Origin: Karstenula rhodostoma CBS 690.94
Taxonomy: Eukaryota > Ascomycota > Dothideomycetes > Pleosporales > Didymosphaeriaceae
Length of the DNA stretch: 64,000 bases
NCBI GenBank assembly: GCA_010093485.1
Contig: MU001495.1
Location: 372,001-436,000, forward strand
Reading direction: 5' to 3'
Shown: in pieces, positions 11,499-22,549 of the stretch
Numbering within the stretch: position 1 is the stretch's first letter
Layout: each line of letters opens with the position of its first letter
Program-made: the position numbers and the translations under genes
Notes under the pieces: model-generated
Databases searched by the model: none
Told to the model about the DNA's origin: nothing
Seen by the model: only the letters and a program-made list of their open reading frames with translations

Positions 11499-12996
11499 CT
11501 AGCCCCAGACAGACGCTTGTACGCCTTGGTTGGGGGTGCTGCCCCAGGGGCCCTTGTTCCACCCAATTCCGACGCCCTTGTTGTCCGTGACCGTGGAGGG
11601 TGGGTTCAAGGACGCAGACGTGGTGGCATTAGCATTAGCATTCTGTTCGCTAGCATTATAAGAGTTGTAGCTAAGGGGCGACGGAAGAGGCGTGGTCCGG
11701 CCCTTGCTGAGAGAAGAACCAGCAGGTTGACCCTGGTTGGCGATGGGACGCGTGCCGATAGGTGCAACCCCAGAGCCGTTCACTTTGGAGCCTTGACGAG
11801 GAGGCGATCCGCCGGGGGACGAGTTGGAGGTACGACTAGCCTGCTGGGCGTTGTCGAAGAGGGCAAAGGCTGGGTTCTGGCTCGAGGCAGGAGAGGAGTT
11901 ACTGTTGGCACGGGCCTCCTGCGCACCGCCAGCGGCATCCTTGTCGCCTCGTGTTGGCATCTGAACCGGGGCTTCACCGGTAGCGCCGGCAGCTTGCATG
12001 CCAAACGGATCAAATGCCAGAGGCGAGGGGCCGCGACCGGCTCCGGAAACGCGGACGTCCTGGCTCGACGTAGGGTTGTTATTGTACAATTGAGACGACT
12101 CCCCGTACAGCGCCCGGTGCTGGCGAGCGATGAGCTCGCGGCGCTCGTCTTCACTCATCGTGTTCGCATTGGGACTCATCGAGCGGTCGGACTTGGACCC
12201 AGAAACATCTGCATTACCCTAGTTAACCACCATCCTTCTACTATTATTGCCCAGATTCCGAGTCCTTACTTCTATGGTACTGCTGTTCTTGGTGGTAGTT
12301 GCGCAGTTCGCGCTCACGCTGGGCTGCCATGCGACGCTTGGTCTGCGCCATTTGGTCGGCGTCGTTGGGACGAGGACCGTAATTGCGCTGGTTCTGGTAG
12401 TAGCCCTGAACATTCGACGCCGAGTGGGAGCGCGATCCGTCGTACTCGCTCACGGAGTGGTGACGTTGCGGTCCGCCCATGCGCGGGTCTGCTGCTGGCG
12501 TTAGCCGGTGCTGGGGTGGTAGTCGTGCGTGGGCCGTACCCAGGTCCTGTTGGTACGGCGGACGCGGACCTCCGCCCATGAGAGGCATCGAGTCGCGACG
12601 ACCTGCATACTGCGGGAAGCCGAAGCCCTTGCCCGCACCGCTCTTCGCCAGGTTCTCGATGGCCCGCTCGACGTCTGCAACACGTATCAGCCCATGTCCG
12701 CGCAATTTTTGCTTCCAAGACGCCCGATCCTCGCAGACAATTGGGTGCGCTCGATGGCGGCGATAGTGCGGGTGAGGGTGGACGTACCCTCAAACTGAGA
12801 GGCGAAAGCAAAGGCACTGAACTCGTCGCGGTTGACCGTCGAGCTCGCTCCTGCGGTTTCTGTTATGTTCTGGCCGTGGTGTTTGTTTTCAGCGAGGTTC
12901 CGTACCTGAGCGCGACGGAGGCGGCGGCTGCTCCCACGATGCCTGTCGGCCGGGGGCTGGCCAGGAGGACGAGGGGTCCTGCTGGTAATAGGCCAT
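11499..12996 (-). CDS. Conserved fungal disordered protein, function unknown
   Basis: Four exons (12996-12906, 12850-12788, 12674-12270, 12208-11499) with introns of 55, 113 and 61 nt join in phase to 422 residues. It begins MAYYQQDPSSSWPAPGRQ. The only ordered-looking part is near residue 35-65: NRDEFSAFAFASQFEDVERA followed by IENLAKSGAGKGFGFP. The rest is rich in Pro, Gln, Ser, Asn and Arg with a basic helix QTKRRMAAQRERELRN and a second conserved patch MSEDERRELIARQHRALYG. The C-terminus is WGSTPNQGVQASVWG. These two patches and the VWG end are widespread in filamentous ascomycetes as far as I recall, but I know no assigned function. The long open frame on the opposite strand is treated as a shadow because this strand gives correct introns and conserved patches. 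Confidence 0.75.
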
Positions 12997-15668
12997 GGCT
13001 GCAGGTGGGTGTTCGGTGCGAATTATTGCTCGGAAGCCGGAATATCGAGCCCGTAGCGGAGGAAAGTCTGGGGACTCGGGAGACGGAAGGCGCACCTTGA
13101 CAGAGGGTCAGTCACAAAGCGGTCAATTGGGACCCCAAAGCGTGCGGTGGCGGCCAAACAAACAAGACAAAGGAGTGTGTGGAGGCGGGACAGTGTCGCA
13201 GAGTTTTTCCCACGAGTCTGGGTCGCGCCGCAAGGCGTCGGGTGGGAGGCTTACTAGTTACTAGTGAAGGGGAGGGTGAAAGGTCCAACTGGCACGGCGT
13301 ACAACAAGCACGAAGGAGCGACAGCCCAGCTATTCACCCACAGTGAAAGCGGCGAGAGAGTGCAGGACTCGAGGATGAGGAGGTGTGGAGAACGCCGCGT
13401 GTGAGAGCCTCGAAGTCCCTCGGTCCCAGGGGGTCCGCGAACTAAATATCGCTCTTAAATTTCGGCCTAGCTCACGGGCCCACGTACATAGAATGCACGC
13501 AATTAGGCCTGCTTCCCGCTCTCTCACCACCGTCTCCGCGCATTCACATCCACGATCCAGGGTTCGCCAGCCTTGCCTCGGACGCTCCGCCGTGGCCCTC
13601 TCCGCCGGCCGGTTGCAACTGTGGCCGGATGCCAGTGCACTATAGGACGGACAGGCGGCCACTGTGCAGATGACGTCCGAGAAGGAGCCTGGCGCAGCCT
13701 CCATCCACTGCGGGACATGGGACATGCATCATGTCAAGCGCGCAGCGAGCTTGGCTAGCGATATCTCGCCCGGCAGCCGTTCGCCGTTCGCCGTCGCAGG
13801 AGGAGGCCGTGGGCGCTGGGCGACGGGCGCCTCCTTTTCCCGTGGGCGCGTGTGCTCGTCTCCTGTTCCTGTCGACTGTCGACTGCCGACTGTGGACCCT
13901 CTCGAATGCGATGCCTATGTCTACCTATGTACGAGCGATGCTACCTCGTTAGCCGCCATGCCATGGCCAGCCCAACAGCCCGTTCTGCGTCTGCACGCTG
14001 CAAACGCTCCGCTCCCCGGCGCAGAACGAGCGTCTGCCCTGCTGCTGCACGCTACTGCACACGACGTCTGAAAAGAAACACTGTGGGTTGGCATGGCACC
14101 TCTGCACACCTGCATACCCCACCGCGCCTCCACCACCCAACCAATACTGTTACTCGCGCTCCCTCCGCCGTCCTGCTTCGGCAGGAGCTTCACTGCTGCC
14201 AGTCTGCCGGTGTGATCAACGCAGCCCACCGTCGTCGCTGACGGTGTCTTGACGGACGACGGGCACGGCGCCAATGACAATGACAGGGAGCTGGCCGTCG
14301 TAGGAAATCCACCTTGCGAATCTTTCCGGTCTTGCCATCCATCCCATCATCGCTTGTCGGCGCGGCCATCGATCGTGGTCATGATCGTGATCGTGATCGT
14401 GGGAATTGCCGCAATATCTGGCCATGGGGTGCATCTGCCGCCGCCGCCGATTGCGATGTGCAGCTCTCCATTGCCATCAGCAACGGTGCGCGGCGTTGAT
14501 ACCAGATGCAGTTGGGAGCGTGCAGCCACCTCTTATTTGCGGTTACAGCGCTTCTGCAAATCGACCACCTACATAGCTGCGAACCGTGCTGACAGACCGA
14601 CCGTTGACACATGGAGAACTGCATGTACATACCTACTTGTACGCGACCGCAGCCAGCACAACCCTGGCAGCTGGAGCGCATACACAGTAGTCCGTACGCC
14701 AGAGATCGGCCTCGCTGCCGTGCTGCAGCGCGAGCCTTGAAGGCGCTTCTCGGGTCGCTGTGGAGGTCGGCTCGTACAGCCTGCAGCAGTCTCACTTGTC
14801 GCACGTCTTACCTAAGTAGCAAGGGGCACCGCCCGGTCGGGCGTCCGCGGATGCTATCAATACAAAAACCATCGTAAGAGTTGGGCGCTGCCGCCGGAGG
14901 AGGAGCACCTTGCGCACTTCGGACTTGCTGACGGCGCTCTAATCCCTGCCACCTAGAGTATCCCCACGTCTCCTCGCTTACAAGGAACATACTACACTCT
15001 ACACTTGCATACGATGGCCCAGGCAGACTTCGAGTTGCAGTTGACTGTATATATACACATGTCGCCCTAGCTTACTGTACACAGATTGCTCTTATACCTG
15101 TGACCACATCCTTCTCATTGTGCCCCATTGCCTAGTCACAGCCCCTCATCACGCGTAGAGATGACCACGACTATGTCTCAAAAACCGACCATGCGTTACT
15201 GAGACCATGGCATTATGCTGTAATCATCCTCGCAGCGATGCCCATTTACCCGTGCGGCGGATTCATGGGGCAAACGCCCTCCCGTTGAACCAACCGCAGC
15301 CACGGTTCACCCAAACAGCATGAAACTCGGACATTCATATCAGGAGGAACACTCACATCAGCATGGCTTGCGATTATGCCGGTTCCAAGATTCACAGAAA
15401 GACTTGCGACCACCATGGGAATGGAATGCTCCGAGTCGCCGCTTCCCACATTGTTAGCCAGACCACGCGCCTCCCAATTTTGGGTCTGTGATTCAAACAC
15501 GACTTTGCTTGCTTGCACGACTAACCCATGCCATACTGTGCCGTATGGCTAAACTTTGCGATATTGCTACTCTTTATCCTGACGCTCCTTCCTGCTTCTT
15601 CTACTTCCAAAATACTCCCCGGGTTGACGGTTTTGCATACTATAGATCACGCACAGATGATGTGCTGC
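12997..15668. other. Long gene-poor interval (2.7 kb)
   Basis: No frame here shows family resemblance, consistent splice signals or long continuity. It includes the disordered-protein promoter and a short GATCGT microsatellite near 14380-14402 (about four units). It could hold a non-coding RNA or a small orphan gene, but I cannot support either. Confidence 0.4.
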
Positions 15669-16403
15669 ATGTCAAGCGCACTACCATACCTCTTGCAGCT
15701 GCCACTAGAGCTCCTCCTCGAACTCAGCGACTTCCTCCCCCCCGACGGCATCCTAGCACTGAAACTCACTCACTCGATACTCAACAACCGCTTACCGGCA
15801 CTGCCGCGGCTGAAGAACCGCACGCTAGACCAATGCGCTCGGTTCGCCATCGATAGGCATCGCGCCTCGCCCCGCGAAAACCGCCAGCAGCGACGCTGCA
15901 TCTTCTGCAAGATGAGATATCCGATATCACAATTTTCTTCTTCGAGCAGCCCGGCGTGCTTGCCCCTCGCATTTGACCATGACGCGCCCCGCCCCGAAAT
16001 TGTAGAGCTCCCAGACTCTTTCTGCGCCTGGCATGTTGGCCGCCTTGCCCGCGTGGTGCGGACGGGTCCTGGCGGGAGGAACGAATGGGTAAGTGACGTG
16101 AGGAGGATGTGCATGCACAACGGCTGTGTCGATGGTTGGCACGAGTGCATCTGCGGGTGTGGCAGTTGCGGGTACAAGATGGTCCGGACGTACACCCGCT
16201 TCCTGAACAACAAGACCGAATGCAAAAGGTTCCATTTCTGGAGAAACGTTGCGGCTGGACCGAACGAGGATCCGCGAGAGAAGATTGCCGGGCGGTTGTA
16301 TGTTCAAGAAGCGTGTTGGGACTCCAGTGAGTTTGGCCTCGTCGGCGCAGGTCGGATAAAGTTCGAGGCGTATGCTGTGGGGCGTGGGCTGACACAGTGC
16401 TAG
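15669..16403 (+). CDS. F-box-like protein with Cys-rich C-terminal region
   Basis: Predicted substrate adaptor of an SCF-type ubiquitin ligase (inference from the F-box-like N-terminus). From the ATG at 15669 the protein has 244 residues. Residues 11-40 read LPLELLLELSDFLPPDGILA then LKLTHSILN, matching the LPxEL...L...L....L pattern. Next comes RRCIFCKMRYP (CxxC) and a CMHNGCVDGWHECICGCGSCG segment with closely spaced Cys and His that could bind zinc. This architecture is common in fungal orphan F-box families. In-frame ATGs also occur at 15528, 15657 and 15660; I prefer 15669 because the longer version would add a hydrophobic leader not expected in F-box proteins. No introns seen. Specific substrate unknown. 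Confidence 0.6.
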   Translation: MSSALPYLLQLPLELLLELSDFLPPDGILALKLTHSILNNRLPALPRLKNRTLDQCARFAIDRHRASPRENRQQRRCIFCKMRYPISQFSSSSSPACLPLAFDHDAPRPEIVELPDSFCAWHVGRLARVVRTGPGGRNEWVSDVRRMCMHNGCVDGWHECICGCGSCGYKMVRTYTRFLNNKTECKRFHFWRNVAAGPNEDPREKIAGRLYVQEACWDSSEFGLVGAGRIKFEAYAVGRGLTQC

Positions 16404-16643
16404 GCGCCACGCCAGAGAAGTCCATCATTCAATTTCCGGTCCGATATCAAGATGTCGCTGGGTAGGAGCTTGGAACACCGCGAGATCGTACCAAAGGTGG
16501 CCATCCCCGCCAAAGAACGACTAGTTCCATGAGCATCAACTTCGATAAGTATACGACCGCCGGAGGGTTCCTTTGCACGATGCCATGATAGACATGTTTC
16601 TGCGACACATCCTATTGCTCTTTTAAATTTCTTGATTGTATTT

Positions 16644-17600
16644 CTACTCTTTGTAATCTTGACTAATGCCCAATTCCTGTCTCTTTTCCACGTCAAATTC
16701 ATTGAATGCATATGTTTGCCTTTCTCGCAGCCAACTCGCAAGCCTAACAAGGACCAGCCACTGTGCAGACATCATAACCACGCCAGCCCAGATGGCGCCA
16801 CTGTTCATGGTGTCGAAACTCGACGCGCAGTCGTTGAGCCATCGTTCATCCCACCCAAACCCATCGTCTAGTGCTTGGCACATACCTCTTTCAAAGTTGT
16901 CGCCGTGTCTTAACTGCGATAGGTATGGAATGGTAGATGCGAACGAAGATGGTAGGACGTTGATCAGCAGCACGGTACTGATCATGGATAGTGTGATGGA
17001 ATGGACGAGGAGATAGGTCGCTATGAGCATGCGCCGCTTCTGCTCAAAGGTTAGCGATGTATTCCAAATTGCCTGCTCTTGCACAATAAAAGGAAAGTCA
17101 GCGTACATGTACCGCGCCCAACAACCCAACGACACTCGCAGCAGCAGCGAAGAGATCATATGTAGCAACCCACGAAGAACCCCAAGACTCCGCGAAGACG
17201 GCTTCCAGCACGACAAAGGTAACACCCTGTGCAATAAGCGTCACGACGGGCAGTACAATCGCGAGGGCTCTACACACACAGTCAGCTACACGTTCAACGC
17301 GACAAGCCCTCGCGACGTCGTGTCGGGCGAAGCCAACTCACCGGCCCTGCGGAACATCAAGGAAACTCATAACGACGCGCAGCGCAGAATCAGCCAGACA
17401 AGCTGAAGGTAAAACAAGAAGCCACTCGCAGCGCTCCCAAAAGCGTTTTGTACGTTCCCACTCCCGCCGTCACGGAACGTGTTTCGCACGCGCCAACCTC
17501 TGTATCCGGGCTTTCCGTCGGCCTGAATCTTTTCGCAAAAAGCCTACGTCATGCAATCCGATTCCAGAACGCCCAGCTCGACAAGCGCATAAACCCTATT
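16644..17600 (-). pseudogene. Multi-helix membrane protein gene interrupted by a nonsense codon
   Basis: Minus-strand exons can be chained: one from about 17600 (acceptor GATAG) reading VYALVELGVLESDCMT, an in-frame TAG at 17546-17544, then AFCEKIQADGKPGYRGWRVR and NTFRDGG. An intron (GTGGGA...CTTCAG) leads to ADSALRVVMSFLDVPQGR. A second intron (GTGAGT) leads to ALAIVLPVVTLIAQG and an Ala/Val-rich helix. A 40-nt intron (17112-17073) leads to the last exon with further hydrophobic helices, ending RQELGISQDYKE at 16644. About four to five membrane spans. Reading continuity on both sides of the TAG suggests a recent CAG-to-TAG loss. Alternatively TAG could be a splice acceptor, but no suitable branch site precedes it. 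The 5' end was not found and the family is unknown to me. Confidence 0.5.
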
Positions 17601-18958
17601 CTATCGGCCCACCGCTAAAAGATCCGATGGACGAAACAACCTAGGGCGTGTTGGATTTGAGGGTGGTGAGGAAGGGCGATATGGGATGGGTATGCGTGGA
17701 ATTTGTAGGTAGCTGTGTAAGCTCGGCGGAAGGAAGGGCGGGGTCGCTCGCTCCCGAGCAAGGGTTGATTGGTTGTTTGTCGTGTGAGACTTTGTAATCG
17801 CAGAGCTTGGGCCTGATGGCGGGTGTGCATTGCATTGCATGCTTGTTGGGTTTTTTCGAGTCGGTGATAAAGCGGCCGAACGACAGGCTTTTGTAAGCCA
17901 TCGAGTTATCACTCATCCGATGTTCTCACTCTGCTACACTTCTACCGCAGTCGACGTCAAGCAGACATACTCCCCAGACGCCAGTTACATCCTCACGCGC
18001 CCTGAACACCTACACATAGCGGCTCTGCGCTCTTCTACCCTGGATGCTACGGCATGCGTTGGGCGGGTGGGCGTTCGGCGAGCGAATCGGCGATGCGGGA
18101 GCCGGGTCTGCAGGGCGGGAGATCGGCACCGCGAGTGGGAAGGTAACGGGTGGGCGCGTGTGTCGTCTGATGACCTCGTGACGCGGACGCATCGGCCGAG
18201 CTGACATTGCGTGCTGACTATCTACTGTGTCGTTCACCGCTACAAGGTGGGAGTGTAGGATGGTGGTGATTGAGGGACCATTCGTTGGGGGGTTGTTTCG
18301 GTGTATTCCCGGATGTCATCCCGTGTGCGGTTGGGATTCTTCCATCTGGTGGGGAGGATGGAGATATCACGGGATTACGAAAAGCGATTCTAGGTATGGT
18401 TGATTGATGATACAGGAGCAGAGTTGACGGATGCCTGGCTCTGCGTTCAGGCAGCTTTACGCTTGATGAAGCATGCGCGGCGAGAGTGCGAGGCTAACTG
18501 GATGAATGTGTTTGGATCATTTTACGATAGCTAACCAGATGTCAAGGCTATTGGTATATATATTCTGTTAGAACTCGTAGGATGCAAGGCTATTGGTATG
18601 CATGTCCTCCTAGAACTCGTTGGATGTAGGGCTGATGTAGGATGTGAGGCTGAATATCGTGGCTTAGATTCTAGGCCCCCACCAGATCGAACCCAGATGC
18701 CTATTGCACCTTCAAAATACGCCGGGCGTACTATTGTGGCGGTTCGAGATGATTGGGCACTCCATCTAGACTAAGAATAGAGTAAGATCTTGGTTTCTCG
18801 ATTCTCGCTGCCTTGAACTGAAGAAAACTATTTACCTAATCCTGCATCTACCCATTTACAACACTTCATCTTGTGTTACTATTAGGCGGAAATCGCGGTC
18901 CATATTCTTGTCTATCACTTTACGGGATCACTTCGTGGTTCGTGTCAACAACCTTGGC
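17601..18958. other. Intergenic with a short tandem repeat
   Basis: 1.36 kb without supportable genes. It must hold the 5' end of the broken membrane-protein gene and the promoter of the next gene. A 42-bp tandem repeat is listed separately. Confidence 0.4.
18544..18627. repeat. 42-bp imperfect tandem repeat, two copies
   Basis: Copy 1 at 18544-18585 and copy 2 at 18586-18627. Both begin AAGGCTATTGGTAT and contain TAGAACTCGT; most differences are in the middle (ATATATTCTGT versus GCATGTCCTCC). A decayed partial third unit (GGATGT...GGCTG) follows. Confidence 0.85.
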
Positions 18959-20755
18959 ATGTCTTCACCATTCCAACATCAGTGTAGCCCTCGAGCGGAT
19001 CAAAACAGCATCTGGACAACCTTCGCAAACTACTGGCTTCTCCCTACGCATTTCATCTCCTCGATTGCACTAGCGGTGGTGCTACTCGCCCAGGTCAATG
19101 GCCGATTATTTCTCGTCGGCACGACGTCCCGCGACGCACCACCTTTAGTCGTGCCTATATTCCAGACATCCGTTACAACTCTGCTGTCGGTGTCCATCGT
19201 GGTTGTCAGAGCACTCGCTGGAACCTGGCTTACCTTGACTGGGTGGCGTTTAGCATTCATTATGCTGGAGTACACGGGCACCACGCTGCAAGGCTTCAGC
19301 CGTCTTGTTCGGTACAGGCTACCACCAAGGGACTCAGGATTCACACCACTGTTTGGCGCATTACTCATAATTTTTGTAATATCGGTTCCTGTACAGTTCG
19401 TTTCGCCAATTCTCACAGGCGCTGTGAGCTGGATCCCTGATCTTGCTATGAGTGCCTCTCAGGTAGTCAACGTCACGCACGCAGGTGAAACTCGTACCGG
19501 ATGGTATTACCATCAGACATTTGAAAACGACAGGTTCCGCGAAACCATGCAAGCCTTGGCGCACACATCGCTCGCCACGACTGCAAACTTCAGTGACTCC
19601 TCCGAACGAATTGTCCGGCGGCGTATACCTTCCTTACAAGAATTTCCGGCTGACAGTAGACTGGATGAGATTGCTATGCCTTATCTGGAAATCAAATCCT
19701 TGGATTGGATACACTCGAAGGACGAGATTCCTCTCTCATATCTATACTTGCTCACCAACATTACCAACAATGACACCTTCCCGCTTAGCATGACACCCAG
19801 TGAGCTACGAAACCCATACTTCCACGGCGGAGATCCCGGTCGCGTTACAATAGCATTCCCAGGTAAATGGAAAGGTACCATAAAATATCCTCAGTCCCAA
19901 ATCGTCAATGGATCCTACTATGTGATCGTCTCCAGATTTGGAAGGACGGCTTGCAATGTTTCAGAACCCGATGTACCCACCTTTGGGCCATTAGAGTCTC
20001 TCTACCACTTGCAATCCTTTACAGGACCCAATCGCTTTGATGACAGCCGGAACGAAGCTTGTTTCGTCATTGCTCGACTGGAATACGCTGCTGGGGTAGT
20101 GACATGTCGGAACTGCAGCCTCAGCGCTGGCGGCATCATCGAGAAAACTCTGGGAACCGAGAGCCTCGAACCAGACCCCGTTGCCGAGCAAGCCCTGAGG
20201 ATGACTCCTGATGTCCTAGCTCTCATGAGCGTCACGCAAAACTGGCAGAGCTGGATACTACCCGGGAGTCTCGACGCGTACACAAGAAACATGCTCACCG
20301 TCGCTTACCAAGCCAGCTGGAACAGCATGGCCAATTACTGGGCCAACGATACGACTGCGGTGCAGACGGAATTGAAATCCCCGTTCCCGGCCCTCAAGGC
20401 TGACATTGCTATCTGGCGCGTCTGGACATGGCTTGCGCTGAACTGTCTCCTCACCGTGTCGGGATTGATCGTCGCGGCGCTGCAGTGGAAGACGGCGGCG
20501 AAAACAGTCTGCAACCCAGAACTCTCGGCACTGCTGCTGGATACGCGGCAGGTTATCGAGAAAGGTGCGTCGGGGTTGTGTAATGCGGTGAAGCTGCAGA
20601 AGCAGGACAAGGGCCTGCGGATGCGGTTGCGGTTCCAGGATGGTCGGGAGGCATCGCATTGGCACCCTTATCTTGAGGCAGAAGATACCGCAGTGTACAC
20701 AGGTGTTTCTCAAGAGTATTTGTTGGAAGAGATTGCGCATGCACCGAATAAGTAG
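18959..20755 (+). CDS. Fungal integral membrane protein with large glycosylated ectodomain, unknown function
   Basis: Intronless, 598 residues from the ATG at 18959. Hydrophobic helices occur near residues 35-55 (FISSIALAVVLLAQV), 65-95 (VTTLLSVSIVVVRALAG), 130-150 (LFGALLIIFVISVPVQF) and 485-510 (LALNCLLTVSGLIVAALQW). Between helices three and four lies a 330-residue region with many N-x-S/T sites (NVT, NFS, NIT, NGS, NVS, NCS) and Cys pairs, so it is probably extracellular or lumenal. The cytosolic tail is about 80 residues. The topology is typical of a large orphan family in Pezizomycotina plasma membranes. No enzymatic motif found. Upstream in-frame codons lack an ATG, which fixes the start. 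Confidence 0.8.
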   Translation: MSSPFQHQCSPRADQNSIWTTFANYWLLPTHFISSIALAVVLLAQVNGRLFLVGTTSRDAPPLVVPIFQTSVTTLLSVSIVVVRALAGTWLTLTGWRLAFIMLEYTGTTLQGFSRLVRYRLPPRDSGFTPLFGALLIIFVISVPVQFVSPILTGAVSWIPDLAMSASQVVNVTHAGETRTGWYYHQTFENDRFRETMQALAHTSLATTANFSDSSERIVRRRIPSLQEFPADSRLDEIAMPYLEIKSLDWIHSKDEIPLSYLYLLTNITNNDTFPLSMTPSELRNPYFHGGDPGRVTIAFPGKWKGTIKYPQSQIVNGSYYVIVSRFGRTACNVSEPDVPTFGPLESLYHLQSFTGPNRFDDSRNEACFVIARLEYAAGVVTCRNCSLSAGGIIEKTLGTESLEPDPVAEQALRMTPDVLALMSVTQNWQSWILPGSLDAYTRNMLTVAYQASWNSMANYWANDTTAVQTELKSPFPALKADIAIWRVWTWLALNCLLTVSGLIVAALQWKTAAKTVCNPELSALLLDTRQVIEKGASGLCNAVKLQKQDKGLRMRLRFQDGREASHWHPYLEAEDTAVYTGVSQEYLLEEIAHAPNK

Positions 20756-21848
20756 AGGCCTGCCCGGTAAGATACAAGAGCGCATGAAAGAAACTTTAAG
20801 AGGATGATTGCGTTATTGGTCACGCTCGCTGCGTTGTCGCAATTGGAATTCTATGCGCAAGCGTCCTGGTGCTTAGATGCCGATCCATGCCTCGACTGTG
20901 CCTGGAGAAGAAAGCCTACAAGTCTTGATTCGTCTCGATGAACGTCCGCAACCTCCTGGGGCACTATGCAGGTCTCTTGCTTGTCTAGGGTTATCTATCT
21001 TGCATGCTTGCGCTATGTCATCCTCAAGGTTTCACAAAAGGGTTCATTCGAGGACAAGAACAGCCTGTCGCGCTCTTAACGACAGGCAATATGAAGTTGT
21101 CGCGGAACAAGTCTTTCACATACGACCATAGGACACTGAGAACTAGGCTTCCCGTTCGCTCAGCCATATATAAGCAGTGTACCGGCGAATTAGTAATATC
21201 GTGGGTGACCAGATGTGAATCCTCGCTGTTGTATGTTTTTGAATGTTTTTGCGATAGGCGGTGTGGTGGTGGTGGAGCCTAGGGGGAAGCGAAAGGCTCC
21301 ACGGACCGAAAGCGGCTCTAAGCGTCTTTATAGGCGATCGCTCACAAATCCCTGCTATTATAAATCTTTGCCAGTTTATCAAGATATATTTTTGTGCTAT
21401 TCTTAGTTGCCCGGGCTCGTGTAAGAAGGTTGGGAAGATGACGCGCAAGGGAGCGTTTACCTTTGTGTTGACGACCCATATGCGCCTCTCTACTCCGTTA
21501 GAACGTCGACAAGTAGAATGTCTACGGGTACAGCGTGCACACATCATCGGTTTCACACCGCAGTATGCGAGGCTTTCTGAGACTCAATCGCCAGGTAACT
21601 AAACACCAACGATGGTAGGATAAGCAATGGTGAGCTGTCAGGGGTCGTCTTTGTCGTCAATTAATATGATGAATCTCATTATTTATTGCATGTTTTGTAC
21701 ATCAGACCCTGGCTTTCCACAACATGCAAAGTATAAGAGGAACCTTTCCGGCTCTTGTTAACGCCATCTATCCCCTGCCAAACATCGCAGACCGTGGATG
21801 CGAGAGGGAATATCCCGCAAGCGAGTATCTCCGTCACATGCGCCCTTG

Positions 21849-21888
21849 TTGTATGATAAAGTAGACTTTCGTCTACTTTATCATACAA
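21849..21888. repeat. Perfect inverted repeat, 18-bp stem, 4-nt loop
   Basis: Left arm 21849-21866, loop TTTC 21867-21870, right arm 21871-21888. The arms are exact complements (left arm TTGTATGATAAAGTAGAC). It is AT-rich and not next to a recognised gene end. Confidence 0.95.
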
Positions 21889-22487
21889 AAGTGTGTGGCC
21901 GCTAGAGAAGACCGCCTGTCGGTTCTCTTGTCTTCTTGTCAGCCCCGTTTGCATGACTGGGTTCAATCTGACTAGCGCATTTCTATGCTTACATGTCAAC
22001 TACTCCGGTTTGTTTTACTATTCAATACTATACGTACCGTGAATTATTTTCAGTGTGAACGATCGGGCACGCGCAGCACCGTCCCCATGCACACCAGGAT
22101 AGATGATCTCAAGATCTGCATCTGTAGTTGATAAGTCAAGTGATATAAGAGGACATCCATCTGAGGAACATACCCGGTTCAGGGCTTTTAGTCCCATTTC
22201 TTCGCCTTAGTTTATGCGTTAAGTACAATGCCAGAGGGGCACAAGTCGCTAACAGAGCGACGACGGCGATGATCGCTTCGGTGGTCCACATCGCCTATTG
22301 GTGGGCTGGGGTAGGATGGATAGATGTCCAACGAAAACTGTCTGATTACTTTTCGGAATATGGTGCTATAAGTGACCTTGTCGTCTTGTTGAGATGCCGC
22401 AGTCGATGAACAAGAACGAACGGATTGAAGGCCCCCATCATGAGGGTATATGCCTGCGAAAACAGATTCTGTTTTGTGAATAGGGAA

Positions 22488-22549
22488 ACAGAATCTGCGA
22501 CAAGCAGAATCTGCGAAAGACAGAATCTGCGAAAGACAGAATCTGCTTA
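22488..22549. repeat. 16-bp tandem repeat, about four units
   Basis: Unit ACAGAATCTGCGAAAG, with the first two and the last units slightly changed. An inverted partial copy (CAGATTCTG) sits just upstream at about 22463-22471, so the array can fold back. Confidence 0.85.

Noticed and set aside
11418..12581. Long plus-strand open frame (387 codons) over the disordered-protein gene
   Set aside because: It is antisense to a gene with consistent splice junctions and conserved patches; the translation is low in structure, Arg/Gly/Val-rich, and resembles no family.
13664..14280. Overlapping short frames on both strands in the 13-15 kb gap
   Set aside because: Composition is Arg/Ser/Pro-rich, no splice continuity, no recognised motif.
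17023..17406. Plus-strand 127-codon frame opposite the broken membrane-protein gene
   Set aside because: The opposite strand shows hydrophobic helices and phased introns; this one has none.
17350..17460. Apparent frameshift in the broken membrane-protein gene near 17380
   Set aside because: A 57-nt intron with GTGGGA donor and pyrimidine-rich CTTCAG acceptor restores the frame, so no frameshift is needed here.
18908..18958. N-terminal extension of the large membrane protein
   Set aside because: The open frame continues upstream but contains no ATG; 18959 is the first.
22488..22549. Possible CRISPR-like array
   Set aside because: Units are contiguous without spacers and the organism is a eukaryote; a simple tandem repeat.
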